A stretch of DNA of 64,000 nt from Tenacibaculum pelagium (lineage in GTDB: Bacteria > Bacteroidota > Bacteroidia > Flavobacteriales > Flavobacteriaceae). Below, piece by piece: positions 45,809 through 53,182 of this stretch. Position 1 is the first letter of the stretch; each line of letters starts with the position of its first letter. Below the pieces are notes generated by a model, which saw only the letters and a list, made by a program, of their open reading frames with translations, ran no database searches and was not told the DNA's origin. Location of the stretch: assembly GCF_014062345.1 (NCBI RefSeq), contig NZ_JACGLS010000003.1:337773-401772 (forward strand), written 5' to 3'. Both the position numbers and the translations under genes were made by a program.

Positions 45809-47314
45809 TTGGGAATCGTATTTAGGCAATCGTTAAAAAATACCATCATAATCTATCTAGGTTTCTTAATAGGTGGTATTAATACATTGGTTTTATATAC
45901 TCGTTTTTTAAAAGACGAATATTATGGTTTGGCTACGTATGTATTTTCGGCATCTAATTTAATAATGCCAATTACAGCATTTGGAGTACATTTTACTATT
46001 GTTAAGTTTTTTTCAGGATATAAATCAAAAGAACAAAAGGATAAGTTCTTAAGTTCTGTGATTTTTCTGCCATTATTCATGGCTATACCGATAGGTTTTT
46101 TCTGGGATTATTTTCATGATTGGATACTAGATTTTATAGCTAAAAGTAATTCGAAAGAAAATTTAATTATTGAGAATTATACATTCTGTATATATGTAAT
46201 TGCAGTTTCATGTGCTTATTTCGAGGTTTTTTATTCATGGGCAAAAGTTCAGATGCAATCTGTTTTTGGTAATATTTTAAAAGAATTGTACAATAGGGTA
46301 GCGGTAATGATACTGTTATTTTCTGTGTACTTTAATTTTATTACTAAGCAAGAGTTTATTTATTATATATCATTTGCATATATTTTAAGAGCTTTGATAA
46401 TGATGCTATATGCATTTACGTTATACTTACCTAAGTTTTCGTTTTCATTACCAAATAATTTCAAGGAAGTTTTACGTTACACTTTTTACATTATTCTAGC
46501 CGGAAGTGCAGGAGCAATTATTTTAGATATTGATAAAGTAATGATTCCTGGTAAAGAAGGGTTTGAAACAGCAGCTTATTATGCAGTGGCTGTATTTATA
46601 GGTTCGTTTATTGAAGCACCGAGTAGGGCAATGGGACAGATATTACAACCATTAACATCTAAATCTATTAATGAAAATAATCAGCAAGAAACAGAAAGTT
46701 TATATAAAAAGAGTTCGATAAATTTACTGTTAATTGGAGGCTTATTTTTTATACTCGTAAATTGTAATGTTAGCGAGTTATTTAGGCTAATGCCAAATAA
46801 AAATTATGCAAAAGGTGGAATGTTAGTTGTTTTAATGATTTCGTCAGCGAAGTTGTTTTTAATGTTGTTAGGTACTAACGGAGCAATAATTACTAATTCT
46901 AAGTTTTATAGAATAACATTGCCAATTGGGTTAGGTATGGCTTTATCAGTTTATGCTTTAAATAATTATTTTTATAATGATTTAAATATGGGTACAGAAG
47001 GTTTAGCCTTAGCAACTTTAATTTCGGTTTTACTATTTAATTCTTTTAAGATATGGTTTGTGAAGAGTAGATTTAAAATAACACCTTTCACGAATAAAAC
47101 ATTATTGATGATTTTCTTGATTCTAACACTGTTTTTGGTGTTTTATTTCTGGAATTTTAATGTACCCCAATTATTTATTAATAAATTCCCTATTCATCCA
47201 ATAATAAACATCTTATTAAAAAGCATAATTATTGTAATTGTATATGTGTTTATTGTTGTTAAGCTTTCTGTTTCGAATCAAATAAACACTTTGGTGTCTA
47301 AGTATTGGAAATAA
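45809..47314 (+). CDS. Polysaccharide flippase (Wzx/MATE-like)
   Basis: A 501-residue membrane protein with 12-14 transmembrane helices, beginning IVFRQSLKNTIIIYLGFLIG as in flavobacterial lipopolysaccharide/O-antigen flippases. It would move lipid-linked repeat units across the inner membrane. The start codon is TTG, 1 bp after wecB; it is the third TTG start in a row. No polymerase (Wzy) is seen in the window, so either the cluster is incomplete or the polymerase is elsewhere. The stop lies inside the minus-strand terminator of small RNA A. Confidence 0.88.
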   Translation: MGIVFRQSLKNTIIIYLGFLIGGINTLVLYTRFLKDEYYGLATYVFSASNLIMPITAFGVHFTIVKFFSGYKSKEQKDKFLSSVIFLPLFMAIPIGFFWDYFHDWILDFIAKSNSKENLIIENYTFCIYVIAVSCAYFEVFYSWAKVQMQSVFGNILKELYNRVAVMILLFSVYFNFITKQEFIYYISFAYILRALIMMLYAFTLYLPKFSFSLPNNFKEVLRYTFYIILAGSAGAIILDIDKVMIPGKEGFETAAYYAVAVFIGSFIEAPSRAMGQILQPLTSKSINENNQQETESLYKKSSINLLLIGGLFFILVNCNVSELFRLMPNKNYAKGGMLVVLMISSAKLFLMLLGTNGAIITNSKFYRITLPIGLGMALSVYALNNYFYNDLNMGTEGLALATLISVLLFNSFKIWFVKSRFKITPFTNKTLLMIFLILTLFLVFYFWNFNVPQLFINKFPIHPIINILLKSIIIVIVYVFIVVKLSVSNQINTLVSKYWK

Positions 47315-47384
47315 AAAAGACTTACTCACACAAAGGGAATAAGTCTTTATTAAGGGGTTTGAAATAATATAAGGGGTTATTTCG
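47312..47384 (-). ncRNA. Candidate small RNA A (C-rich loop family)
   Basis: Predicted transcript of about 73 nt on the minus strand. In order: hairpin GAAATAA/TTATTTC with loop CCCCTTATA (47361-47383), a single-stranded CCCCTTAAT (47349-47357), and a terminator hairpin AAGACTTA/TAAGTCTT whose loop contains CCCTTT, followed by a T-run (47313-47344). On the minus strand the hairpin is followed by TTTTTT, a better terminator than on the plus strand. Copy B at 48.1 kb has the same order of parts and the same promoter spacing. Transcript ends are estimated from the -7 box and the T-run. Confidence 0.55.
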
Positions 47385-47388
47385 GATG

Positions 47389-47432
47389 CAAATATATATT
47401 GAATTCGCATACCAAAAGTTAACATATGTTTA
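47389..47432 (-). promoter_or_regulatory. Small RNA A promoter with Crp/Fnr-like palindrome
   Basis: TATATTTG (47389-47396, minus strand) is the -7 box. The near-palindrome TTAACATATGTTTA (47419-47432 on the plus strand) has 5-bp half sites with a 4-bp gap, as Fnr-family dimers bind. Its centre, 47425.5, is 29.5 bp from the box, so about -42 from the predicted start: class II activator position. Confidence 0.5.
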
Positions 47433-47444
47433 TAAATCAATGAG

Positions 47445-48026
47445 TTAGGTGTTTTTTAATAATTTCTTTTTAATTCTACTTAACTGTACAGGTGTAATAT
47501 TCAGGTAAGAAGCTATATGGCGTTGAGAAATTAAGTTGTCAATATTAGGAACTCTCTTTCTTAATAATAAATATCTTTCTGTAGAGGTGTGAGTAGAAAT
47601 ATCTAAGATAACATTTTCAGCTTTTAAATATGAGTCCTCTAGCGTTTTAATATAGAGTAAACTTAGTTCGTGATGGTTTAATGTTAGTTCTTTAAACTTT
47701 AAGAAATCAGCTTTGTAACCAGTAACTTTTGTTAATGCTTGGTAGTTTAATTCAGATGGAGTATTTTTTATAACTGCAGATAAACTGCTTGCGACTTGCC
47801 CGGGAGTAAAAATATTCCTAGTAATTTCTTTTCCGTCTTCTGTTTCAAGGTAAGATCTAATTAAGCCAGTTTTTATAATGAAGAATTCTGTAGGGTATTC
47901 GTTTGATTTTATGAAAAAATCCAAAGCATTTATTTCAGAATAGGTAAGAATCCCTTCAAAGAGAGATATTATATTCTCAGGTAAATCAATAAACTGATAG
48001 AGAAATTTTTCTATATCATTTTTCAT
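47445..48026 (-). CDS. Crp/Fnr-type regulator, copy 1
   Basis: 193 residues: N-terminal cyclic-nucleotide-binding-like beta-roll (FFIIKTGLIRSYLETEDGKEITRNIFTPGQVASSL), linking helix, and a C-terminal winged helix (QRHIASYLNITPVQLSRIKKKLL). The canonical cAMP phosphate-binding cassette (GE-x-A with Arg) is not present, so the ligand is not cAMP by motif. A TATTTTTC box at about 48077-48084 may be its promoter. Candidate small RNA B lies upstream, and small RNA A lies between this gene and the flippase. Confidence 0.88.
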   Translation of the reverse strand: MKNDIEKFLYQFIDLPENIISLFEGILTYSEINALDFFIKSNEYPTEFFIIKTGLIRSYLETEDGKEITRNIFTPGQVASSLSAVIKNTPSELNYQALTKVTGYKADFLKFKELTLNHHELSLLYIKTLEDSYLKAENVILDISTHTSTERYLLLRKRVPNIDNLISQRHIASYLNITPVQLSRIKKKLLKNT

Positions 48027-48108
48027 AAAAAGGGTAAATTAACAAGTTATTTCCAATTAAGGAAGTGTTAAATTATGAAAAATACAGGTATAAAAAAAAG
48101 TATAAACG

Positions 48109-48209
48109 CAAAAATCAGACCTACATAAGGGGACGTAAGTCTGATAATTGAAAAAACTATTAAATAAGGGGGTAGTTTTCTCTATTAAAAAAATGTAACT
48201 TGTTAATTA
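48109..48209 (-). ncRNA. Candidate small RNA B (C-rich loop family)
   Basis: Predicted transcript of about 100 nt on the minus strand. It begins with AATTAACAAGTTA (48196-48208), followed by a hairpin AAAACTA/TAGTTTT with a loop starting CCCCCTTA (about 48151-48180), then a terminator hairpin CAGAC-TAC/GTA-GTCTG with CCCCTTAT in its loop (48116-48143) and ATTTTTG after it. Order and motifs match small RNA A. Its 5' segment is the perfect 13-nt complement of the crp copy 1 leader (48037-48049), 10 nt before that start codon. Confidence 0.55.
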
Positions 48210-48214
48210 CTCTA

Positions 48215-48260
48215 CAAATATATATAGGATTAAGAATGTGCGCATTAACATATGTTAATG
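48215..48260 (-). promoter_or_regulatory. Small RNA B promoter with Crp/Fnr-like palindrome
   Basis: TATATTTG (48215-48222, minus strand) is preceded by the perfect 18-bp palindrome CATTAACATATGTTAATG (48243-48260). Its centre is 29.5 bp from the box, exactly as in copy A. The half sites TTAAC and GTTAA with a 4-bp gap suit a Crp/Fnr dimer. Confidence 0.55.
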
Positions 48261-48270
48261 GATTAAAATT

Positions 48271-48837
48271 TTAACATTTTTTCCTGATTCGGCTTAATTG
48301 TACAGGTGTGATGTTTAGGTAAGAAGCAATGTGGTATTGATTAATTAAATTATCAATATTTGGAATTTGTTGTTGTAGCTTTTTATACCTATTAGTGGCG
48401 TCTAGTAAGGTAAGGTCTAGTATTTTAGATTCTTCTCTAATGTATACTTTCTCTAATACTTTATAATGAAATATTGAGAGGTCGTGATGCTTTAAAGATA
48501 ACTTGTAAAAATCTTCATAATTACACTGTAAAACCTCGCAGTCTGTTAAGCACTCATAAATTAAATTAGATGGTTCTTTGGTAATTAAAGAACTTAAATT
48601 TCCCGTGGTGCCTATAGGCGTGTATATAGTTCGAGTATATTCTTTGCCTTTATCATCAATTACAAAAGCCCTTACAATTCCAGATTTTAAAATATAAAAA
48701 TTAGCAGGAACTTGCCCTATTTTAACAATTTTATGATCTTTTAAAAAAGTTGTCGATGTTGTTAAAGCAGCGAATTTTTTATACGAATCGTCTGATATGT
48801 TGTGAAAATTATAAACAAAACTTTTAAAAAAATCCAT
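48271..48837 (-). CDS. Crp/Fnr-type regulator, copy 2
   Basis: 188 residues with the same two-domain layout: FYILKSGIVRAFVIDDKGKEYTRTIYTPIG in the sensor and YHIASYLNITPVQLSRIRKKC at the C-terminus, which ends about five residues earlier than copies 1 and 4 and in Cys. Its helix-turn-helix is almost identical to those of the other copies although the sensor domains differ widely. Promoter box TAAATTTG lies at 48869-48876. Confidence 0.87.
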   Translation of the reverse strand: MDFFKSFVYNFHNISDDSYKKFAALTTSTTFLKDHKIVKIGQVPANFYILKSGIVRAFVIDDKGKEYTRTIYTPIGTTGNLSSLITKEPSNLIYECLTDCEVLQCNYEDFYKLSLKHHDLSIFHYKVLEKVYIREESKILDLTLLDATNRYKKLQQQIPNIDNLINQYHIASYLNITPVQLSRIRKKC

Positions 48838-48868
48838 AACTGAAAATAAGTTTTAGATGAAGTTCACT

Positions 48869-48876
48869 CAAATTTA
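48869..48876 (-). promoter_or_regulatory. -7 box TAAATTTG of crp copy 2
   Basis: Minus strand TAATGTAAATTTGAG, shared nearly word for word with the upstream regions of copies 3 and 4; about 31 nt leader. Confidence 0.5.
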
Positions 48877-48915
48877 CATTAATTTTAAATAAAAAACTAA
48901 TAAGGTTATATGTAA

Positions 48916-49497
48916 TTAAGATTCTCCACTAGCTAATTTTTTACGTATCCTACTTAATTGAATAGGTGTGATGTTTAAATAGGATGCTATTTGGTATTGA
49001 GGTATTTTATTCTCAATATTAGGAGCTACTTTTTTTAAGCGTAAATAACTTTCAGTAGCATCAAGAGTGGCTAGGTTTGTCAATCTATTTTCTATGCGGG
49101 TATATACTTTTTCTAATACTTTAGAATATAATATACATAAGTCATGATGTTTTTCGGTGAGTTTTTTTAACTCTTTAAAATTCGCTTTTAAAACAATACA
49201 GTCTGTTAAACATTGGTATTCTGCATTAGAAGGTAATTCGTAAACTAAAGAAGGTAATGAGCATACAACTGAATATTTTGTAAAGATGCTTCGTGTATAT
49301 TCACTTCCGTTTTCATCAATAATGTATGATCTTACTAAACCATCTTGAACTAAGTAAAAGTATTTTTGAACTTTGCCTTGAGGAGCTATTATGAATTTTT
49401 TGCCAAATCGTTCAACTGAAAATAAATTTTGAAATTCTTTTAATGATTCTTCCGATACTTTAGTGTGTTCATTTGCAAATGCTCTAAAAAAATCCAT
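48916..49497 (-). CDS. Crp/Fnr-type regulator, copy 3
   Basis: 193 residues: YFYLVQDGLVRSYIIDENGSEYTRSIFTKYSVVCSL in the sensor and YQIASYLNITPIQLSRIRKKLA at the C-terminus. Again no typical cAMP cassette. The C-terminal wing is followed by a short tail (SGES). Promoter box TAAATTTG at 49521-49528. Confidence 0.87.
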   Translation of the reverse strand: MDFFRAFANEHTKVSEESLKEFQNLFSVERFGKKFIIAPQGKVQKYFYLVQDGLVRSYIIDENGSEYTRSIFTKYSVVCSLPSLVYELPSNAEYQCLTDCIVLKANFKELKKLTEKHHDLCILYSKVLEKVYTRIENRLTNLATLDATESYLRLKKVAPNIENKIPQYQIASYLNITPIQLSRIRKKLASGES

Positions 49498-49520
49498 AAA
49501 TTTAAGATGAAGGGTTATCT

Positions 49521-49528
49521 CAAATTTA
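49521..49528 (-). promoter_or_regulatory. -7 box TAAATTTG of crp copy 3
   Basis: Minus strand AATGTAAATTTGAGATAA; the leader then carries AGAT-AACCCTTC-ATCT, a weak hairpin with CCCTT in the loop. Confidence 0.5.
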
Positions 49529-49579
49529 CATTATTTTTTTTATATACTTAATAAGAGTAATGTAGTTTAGTGAATAAGA

Positions 49580-50164
49580 TTATTTGCTAGATAATTTCTT
49601 TCGTATTCTACTTAGTTGAATTGGGGTGATGTTTAAGTAAGAAGCTATTTGGTACTGTGGGATCTGATTTTCAATACTTGGAGCTATCTTTTTTAAATGT
49701 AAGTATCTTTCTGTAGCTTCAAGTGTTGTTAAGTGTGTTATTCTTCTTATTAATTCAGAGTATGATTTTTCTAAAATTTGGATATATAATTTTGAAATAT
49801 CATGATGTTTATCAACTAAATTTAAAAAGTCATCTAAATCAGCAATTAATATTTTACAGTCAGTTAAGCAATGAAAATTAACATTAACATTATTTACGTT
49901 TGGTTGATTTATAATTGACTTTAATGAAGCCATTACAGACATAGGTAAGAATAATGTTCGTATAACTTTCTTTCCTTTTTCATCATTTAGATACGAACAA
50001 GTAATCCCTTCTTTTATTAAAAAGAATTTCCCTTTTGTTTGATTGTATCCAGCTATTACGCTTCCTTTTTTATATGTTTTTAAACTAAAAATTTGTCTAA
50101 ACTCATTTCTTGAATTGGAAGATAGTGGATCGAATTCAGATAAAAACTGATTTATTGTATCCAT
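49580..50164 (-). CDS. Crp/Fnr-type regulator, copy 4
   Basis: 194 residues: KFFLIKEGITCSYLNDEKGKKVIRTLFLPMSVMASL in the sensor and YQIASYLNITPIQLSRIRKKLSS at the C-terminus. Copies 3 and 4 share the Ile form of the recognition helix, copies 1 and 2 the Val form, suggesting two rounds of duplication. Promoter box TAGATTTG at 50207-50214 lies inside the wbqC end. Confidence 0.87.
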   Translation of the reverse strand: MDTINQFLSEFDPLSSNSRNEFRQIFSLKTYKKGSVIAGYNQTKGKFFLIKEGITCSYLNDEKGKKVIRTLFLPMSVMASLKSIINQPNVNNVNVNFHCLTDCKILIADLDDFLNLVDKHHDISKLYIQILEKSYSELIRRITHLTTLEATERYLHLKKIAPSIENQIPQYQIASYLNITPIQLSRIRKKLSSK

Positions 50165-50200
50165 TAAAATAAGAAATAGTTAAGTGCAGGGGGAGTACTC

Positions 50201-50821
50201 TTATCTCAAATCTACATTAATTTTTTCTAAAAAGCTAATAGCGTTAGGCCCCTCCATAAAAAGTAAATCTAAAATAGATAGATTTGGAATGAATCCATAC
50301 TTATCATCAAACATCTGTATGTATGTGTCCATTTCTATTTCTACGCCATTTTTAGCAAGGTCTAAACTTCTGAAATCATCCATGTAAGGAATTAGCTCAT
50401 AAGCTTTAGTTTTCTTATAAGAAGTATCCATTTGTAAAGCATCGGTTACAAATAAATGAGTATCTATGTTTACGTCTTGTAAGAAGTGATATTTCTTGTT
50501 GAATAATGCTGCTAAATCATCTTCGAAAAACTCAAAGAAAGGTGAAGATCTATATGCAGATTGCAATGATTTAAAATGCTGTTGCTGCCACGGAAAATCA
50601 TTTTCAATAATGGTATCTTTTGTTTTCTTTCTGCCTTCTTTAGTTAAATGTTTTACAGGAATATTTAAAGCAAGCTTACCGTTGGCGCCATAAATATAAC
50701 ATCGGTTACGATAGGTTTGTTTTTGGTAATTGTCTTCAAATTCAAACGTAACAGAATCCGATTGGTAAATTGCTGCATATTGCGAAATAGGTGCAAAGTA
50801 TGTTGGAATAAAAAGTGCCAC
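50201..50821 (-). CDS. wbqC: WbqC family protein
   Basis: 206 residues with the WbqC pattern: IPTYFAPISQYAAIYQSDSV, QKQTYRNRCYIYGANGKLALNIPV, WQQQHFKSLQSAYRSSPFFEFF. The family is linked to sugar (amino-sugar glycan) synthesis, with unknown chemistry. The start codon is GTG, overlapping the lepB stop (TAGTG). It is the last gene of the par-dap-lep run. Confidence 0.85.
   Translation of the reverse strand: MALFIPTYFAPISQYAAIYQSDSVTFEFEDNYQKQTYRNRCYIYGANGKLALNIPVKHLTKEGRKKTKDTIIENDFPWQQQHFKSLQSAYRSSPFFEFFEDDLAALFNKKYHFLQDVNIDTHLFVTDALQMDTSYKKTKAYELIPYMDDFRSLDLAKNGVEIEMDTYIQMFDDKYGFIPNLSILDLLFMEGPNAISFLEKINVDLR
50207..50214 (-). promoter_or_regulatory. -7 box TAGATTTG of crp copy 4
   Basis: Minus strand TTAATGTAGATTTGAGATAA, the same context as copies 2 and 3. 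It overlaps the last codons of wbqC; the leader includes ACTCCCCCTGC. Confidence 0.45.
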
Positions 50822-52401
50822 TATGCTTTCTTTTTTCCTTTTCTAAAACTATAAACAGTGTATCCGGCTATTAATAAAAGAACTAACCATAGATACGACG
50901 TTGGTTTACCACTTCCGCCAACAGTTGTAAACATTCTATCCCAACGGATAGATTGTAGTTTAGCTATAAAGTTAGGTGCATTAGGATCCCAACTTAACCA
51001 AATCATAACAGGTTTACCTACTACATGGTCAAATGGTACATAACCCCAGTTTCTAGCGTCTAAAGAGTTTTGACGGTTGTCACCCATCATCCAATAATAA
51101 TCTTGCTTAAAAGTATAGTTTTTAGCTTTCTTACCATTAATGTAAATATCGTTACCAAAAATAGTTAAATCATTATTCTCATATCGTCTAATAACTTGTT
51201 CATAAAACGGAATTGTGTTTTCGTTTAATTCAACTGTAGCTCCTTTTTTAGGGATATAAATTGGTCCAAAATTATCATGAGACCAAGCATATTTAGGATT
51301 GTGAGGAAACATAGACTTGTCATAAGTTCCCTTTGGAGTTAAATGTTTTTCAATGCTTTTTACTATTGGGTTTTTAGCAATTAAAGCAGCTTCATCATCA
51401 GTTAAATTTAAATAGTATCTTCCGTCATTAAGTAATTTACCTTCACGAATATTGTATCTATTTAAGGCTCCTTGTGAAAATTTTTGACCATCAGTATCAA
51501 CAATGTGCATCCATTGCGGTTTTGCTCTGTCCGGTAATACAGTTTTTTTATTGTTGATAAAAACATAACCATCACGAACTTCTAGAGTGTCTCCAGCAAT
51601 ACCAGTAGCTCTTTTTACATAGTTTGTTCTTTTGTCTAGTGGTTTGTAGGTTGCTTTTCCAGAACGATCTCCCCACATTAAAGCAAGAGTGTCTGCAGGC
51701 CAACTAAATACAACGATGTCGTTACGTTTAATTTTTTGAAAACCAGGTAAACGCATGTATGGTAATGATAGCTTATTTAAAATACCATCTTTGTTTTTAT
51801 CATCAGATAAAAATGATTTAGTTCCTAAAACAGGAATTGTATCATGTGCCATTGGAGCAGCAACAGTTGTACTAGGTATACGTGCTCCGTAATGAAATTT
51901 ACTAACAAATAAATAATCTCCTACTAATAAAGTTTTTTCTAAAGAAGAAGTAGGTATCGTATACGGTTGCATAAAATACGTATGCACTAAAGTTGCAGCG
52001 ATAATAGCAAAAGCGATTGAGCTAACCCATTCACCTAAACCAGATCTTGGTTGTAAGCTTCTGTTTTCAACATAATTAGCATCCGTAGCATAATTAATAT
52101 AGTAGATGTAAAAACCTAAAGTAAGAATTGCTAAAATGGTATCTTTTCTTTGATTAAATCCAAAACTTCTACAAGTTTCTACCCAAATAATAGGAAACAT
52201 TAATAAATTAACGATAGGAACAAATAATAAAATAACCCACCATTTTGGGCGATTGATTATTTGCATTAAAACAATAGCGTTGTATACTGGTACTGAAGCT
52301 TCCCAAGCTTTTCTTCCTGCTTTAACATATAATTTCCAAGTTCCTAAGAAGTGTATAACTTGAATTATTAAGAAGAATAAAAACCATTCTGTAAATGTCA
52401 T
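50821..52401 (-). CDS. lepB: Signal peptidase I (large flavobacterial form)
   Basis: Cleaves signal peptides at the periplasmic face. At 526 residues it is about twice the E. coli core. The first 125 residues hold three or more membrane helices (AGRKAWEASVPVYNAIVLMQ, a DUF5684-like region), then the peptidase domain: catalytic Ser in IPTSSLEKTLLVGDYL, Lys region NYVKRATGIAGDTLEV, and the conserved MMGDNRQNSLDARNWG. A last membrane helix ends the protein. A TTCCTG-ATA-CAGGAA hairpin lies in its leader (about 52417-52431). Confidence 0.93.
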   Translation of the reverse strand: MTFTEWFLFFLIIQVIHFLGTWKLYVKAGRKAWEASVPVYNAIVLMQIINRPKWWVILLFVPIVNLLMFPIIWVETCRSFGFNQRKDTILAILTLGFYIYYINYATDANYVENRSLQPRSGLGEWVSSIAFAIIAATLVHTYFMQPYTIPTSSLEKTLLVGDYLFVSKFHYGARIPSTTVAAPMAHDTIPVLGTKSFLSDDKNKDGILNKLSLPYMRLPGFQKIKRNDIVVFSWPADTLALMWGDRSGKATYKPLDKRTNYVKRATGIAGDTLEVRDGYVFINNKKTVLPDRAKPQWMHIVDTDGQKFSQGALNRYNIREGKLLNDGRYYLNLTDDEAALIAKNPIVKSIEKHLTPKGTYDKSMFPHNPKYAWSHDNFGPIYIPKKGATVELNENTIPFYEQVIRRYENNDLTIFGNDIYINGKKAKNYTFKQDYYWMMGDNRQNSLDARNWGYVPFDHVVGKPVMIWLSWDPNAPNFIAKLQSIRWDRMFTTVGGSGKPTSYLWLVLLLIAGYTVYSFRKGKKKA

Positions 52402-52478
52402 AATGTATATATTTTGTTTCCTGTATCAGGAATGAAATTCAATATTATTTGTATTAATTTTTAAGAATTGTTACGTTA

Positions 52479-53180
52479 TTAACCTAAGTTTAACACATCT
52501 CTCATCGTGTAAACACCAGTCTTGTTAACTAACCATTCTGCAGCAATAACAGCACCTAAAGCAAAGCCTTGTCTGTTATGAGCTGTGTGTTTTATGTCTA
52601 TAGTATCAACTTCTGACGCATATGTAACAGTATGTGTTCCTGGTACATCAGGAGTTCTAATCGCAGAAATAGCAATAGAATCAGTATTTGTTTTAGAACC
52701 TAATTCCCAATTATTTTTATTGGTGTTTTCAATGATACCTTCAGCTAAAGTAATTGCAGTTCCACTTGGAGTATCCAGTTTTTTTGTATGATGAATTTCT
52801 TCAATTGAAACATCATACTGATGCAAAGTATTCATCATTTTTGCAAGCTGATTATTTAATTCAAAAAAAACATTTACCCCTAAACTAAAGTTAGAAGCAT
52901 AAATAAAAGCTCCTTTTTCTTTATGGCATAACTCAACAATATCATTATATTTATCTAACCAACCTGTGGTACCAGAAATAATAGGAACATTATTGTTTAT
53001 ACAATTACTAATGTTTTTGTAAGCAGAATCAGGTATGCTAAAATCTATAGCGATGTCAGCATTATTGATATCATATTCTTCTTTTCCTGAAGTCTTAATA
53101 ATAATTTCATGACCTCTTTGTAAAGCAATTTTTTCAATTTCTTTACCCATTCTACCATAACCAAGTAAGGCAATCTTCAT
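52479..53180 (-). CDS. dapB: 4-hydroxy-tetrahydrodipicolinate reductase
   Basis: Second step of the diaminopimelate branch. At 233 residues, slightly short but normal for flavobacteria. The nucleotide loop is ALLGYGRMGKEIE, then SGTTGWL, the catalytic HH pair in EIHHTKKLDTPSGTA, and the tail FALGAVIAAEWLVNKTGVYTMRDVL. It starts 2 bp after the DUF5683 gene stop in the parAB operon. Confidence 0.94.
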   Translation of the reverse strand: MKIALLGYGRMGKEIEKIALQRGHEIIIKTSGKEEYDINNADIAIDFSIPDSAYKNISNCINNNVPIISGTTGWLDKYNDIVELCHKEKGAFIYASNFSLGVNVFFELNNQLAKMMNTLHQYDVSIEEIHHTKKLDTPSGTAITLAEGIIENTNKNNWELGSKTNTDSIAISAIRTPDVPGTHTVTYASEVDTIDIKHTAHNRQGFALGAVIAAEWLVNKTGVYTMRDVLNLG

Positions 53181-53182
53181 TT

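Noticed and set aside
47349..48175. Reading the small-RNA A and B elements on the plus strand, with AAGGGG loops
   Set aside because: No TAnnTTTG box precedes them on the plus strand, and the T-runs after the AGACTTAC hairpins are better on the minus strand. Both copies have an identical promoter layout only on the minus strand.
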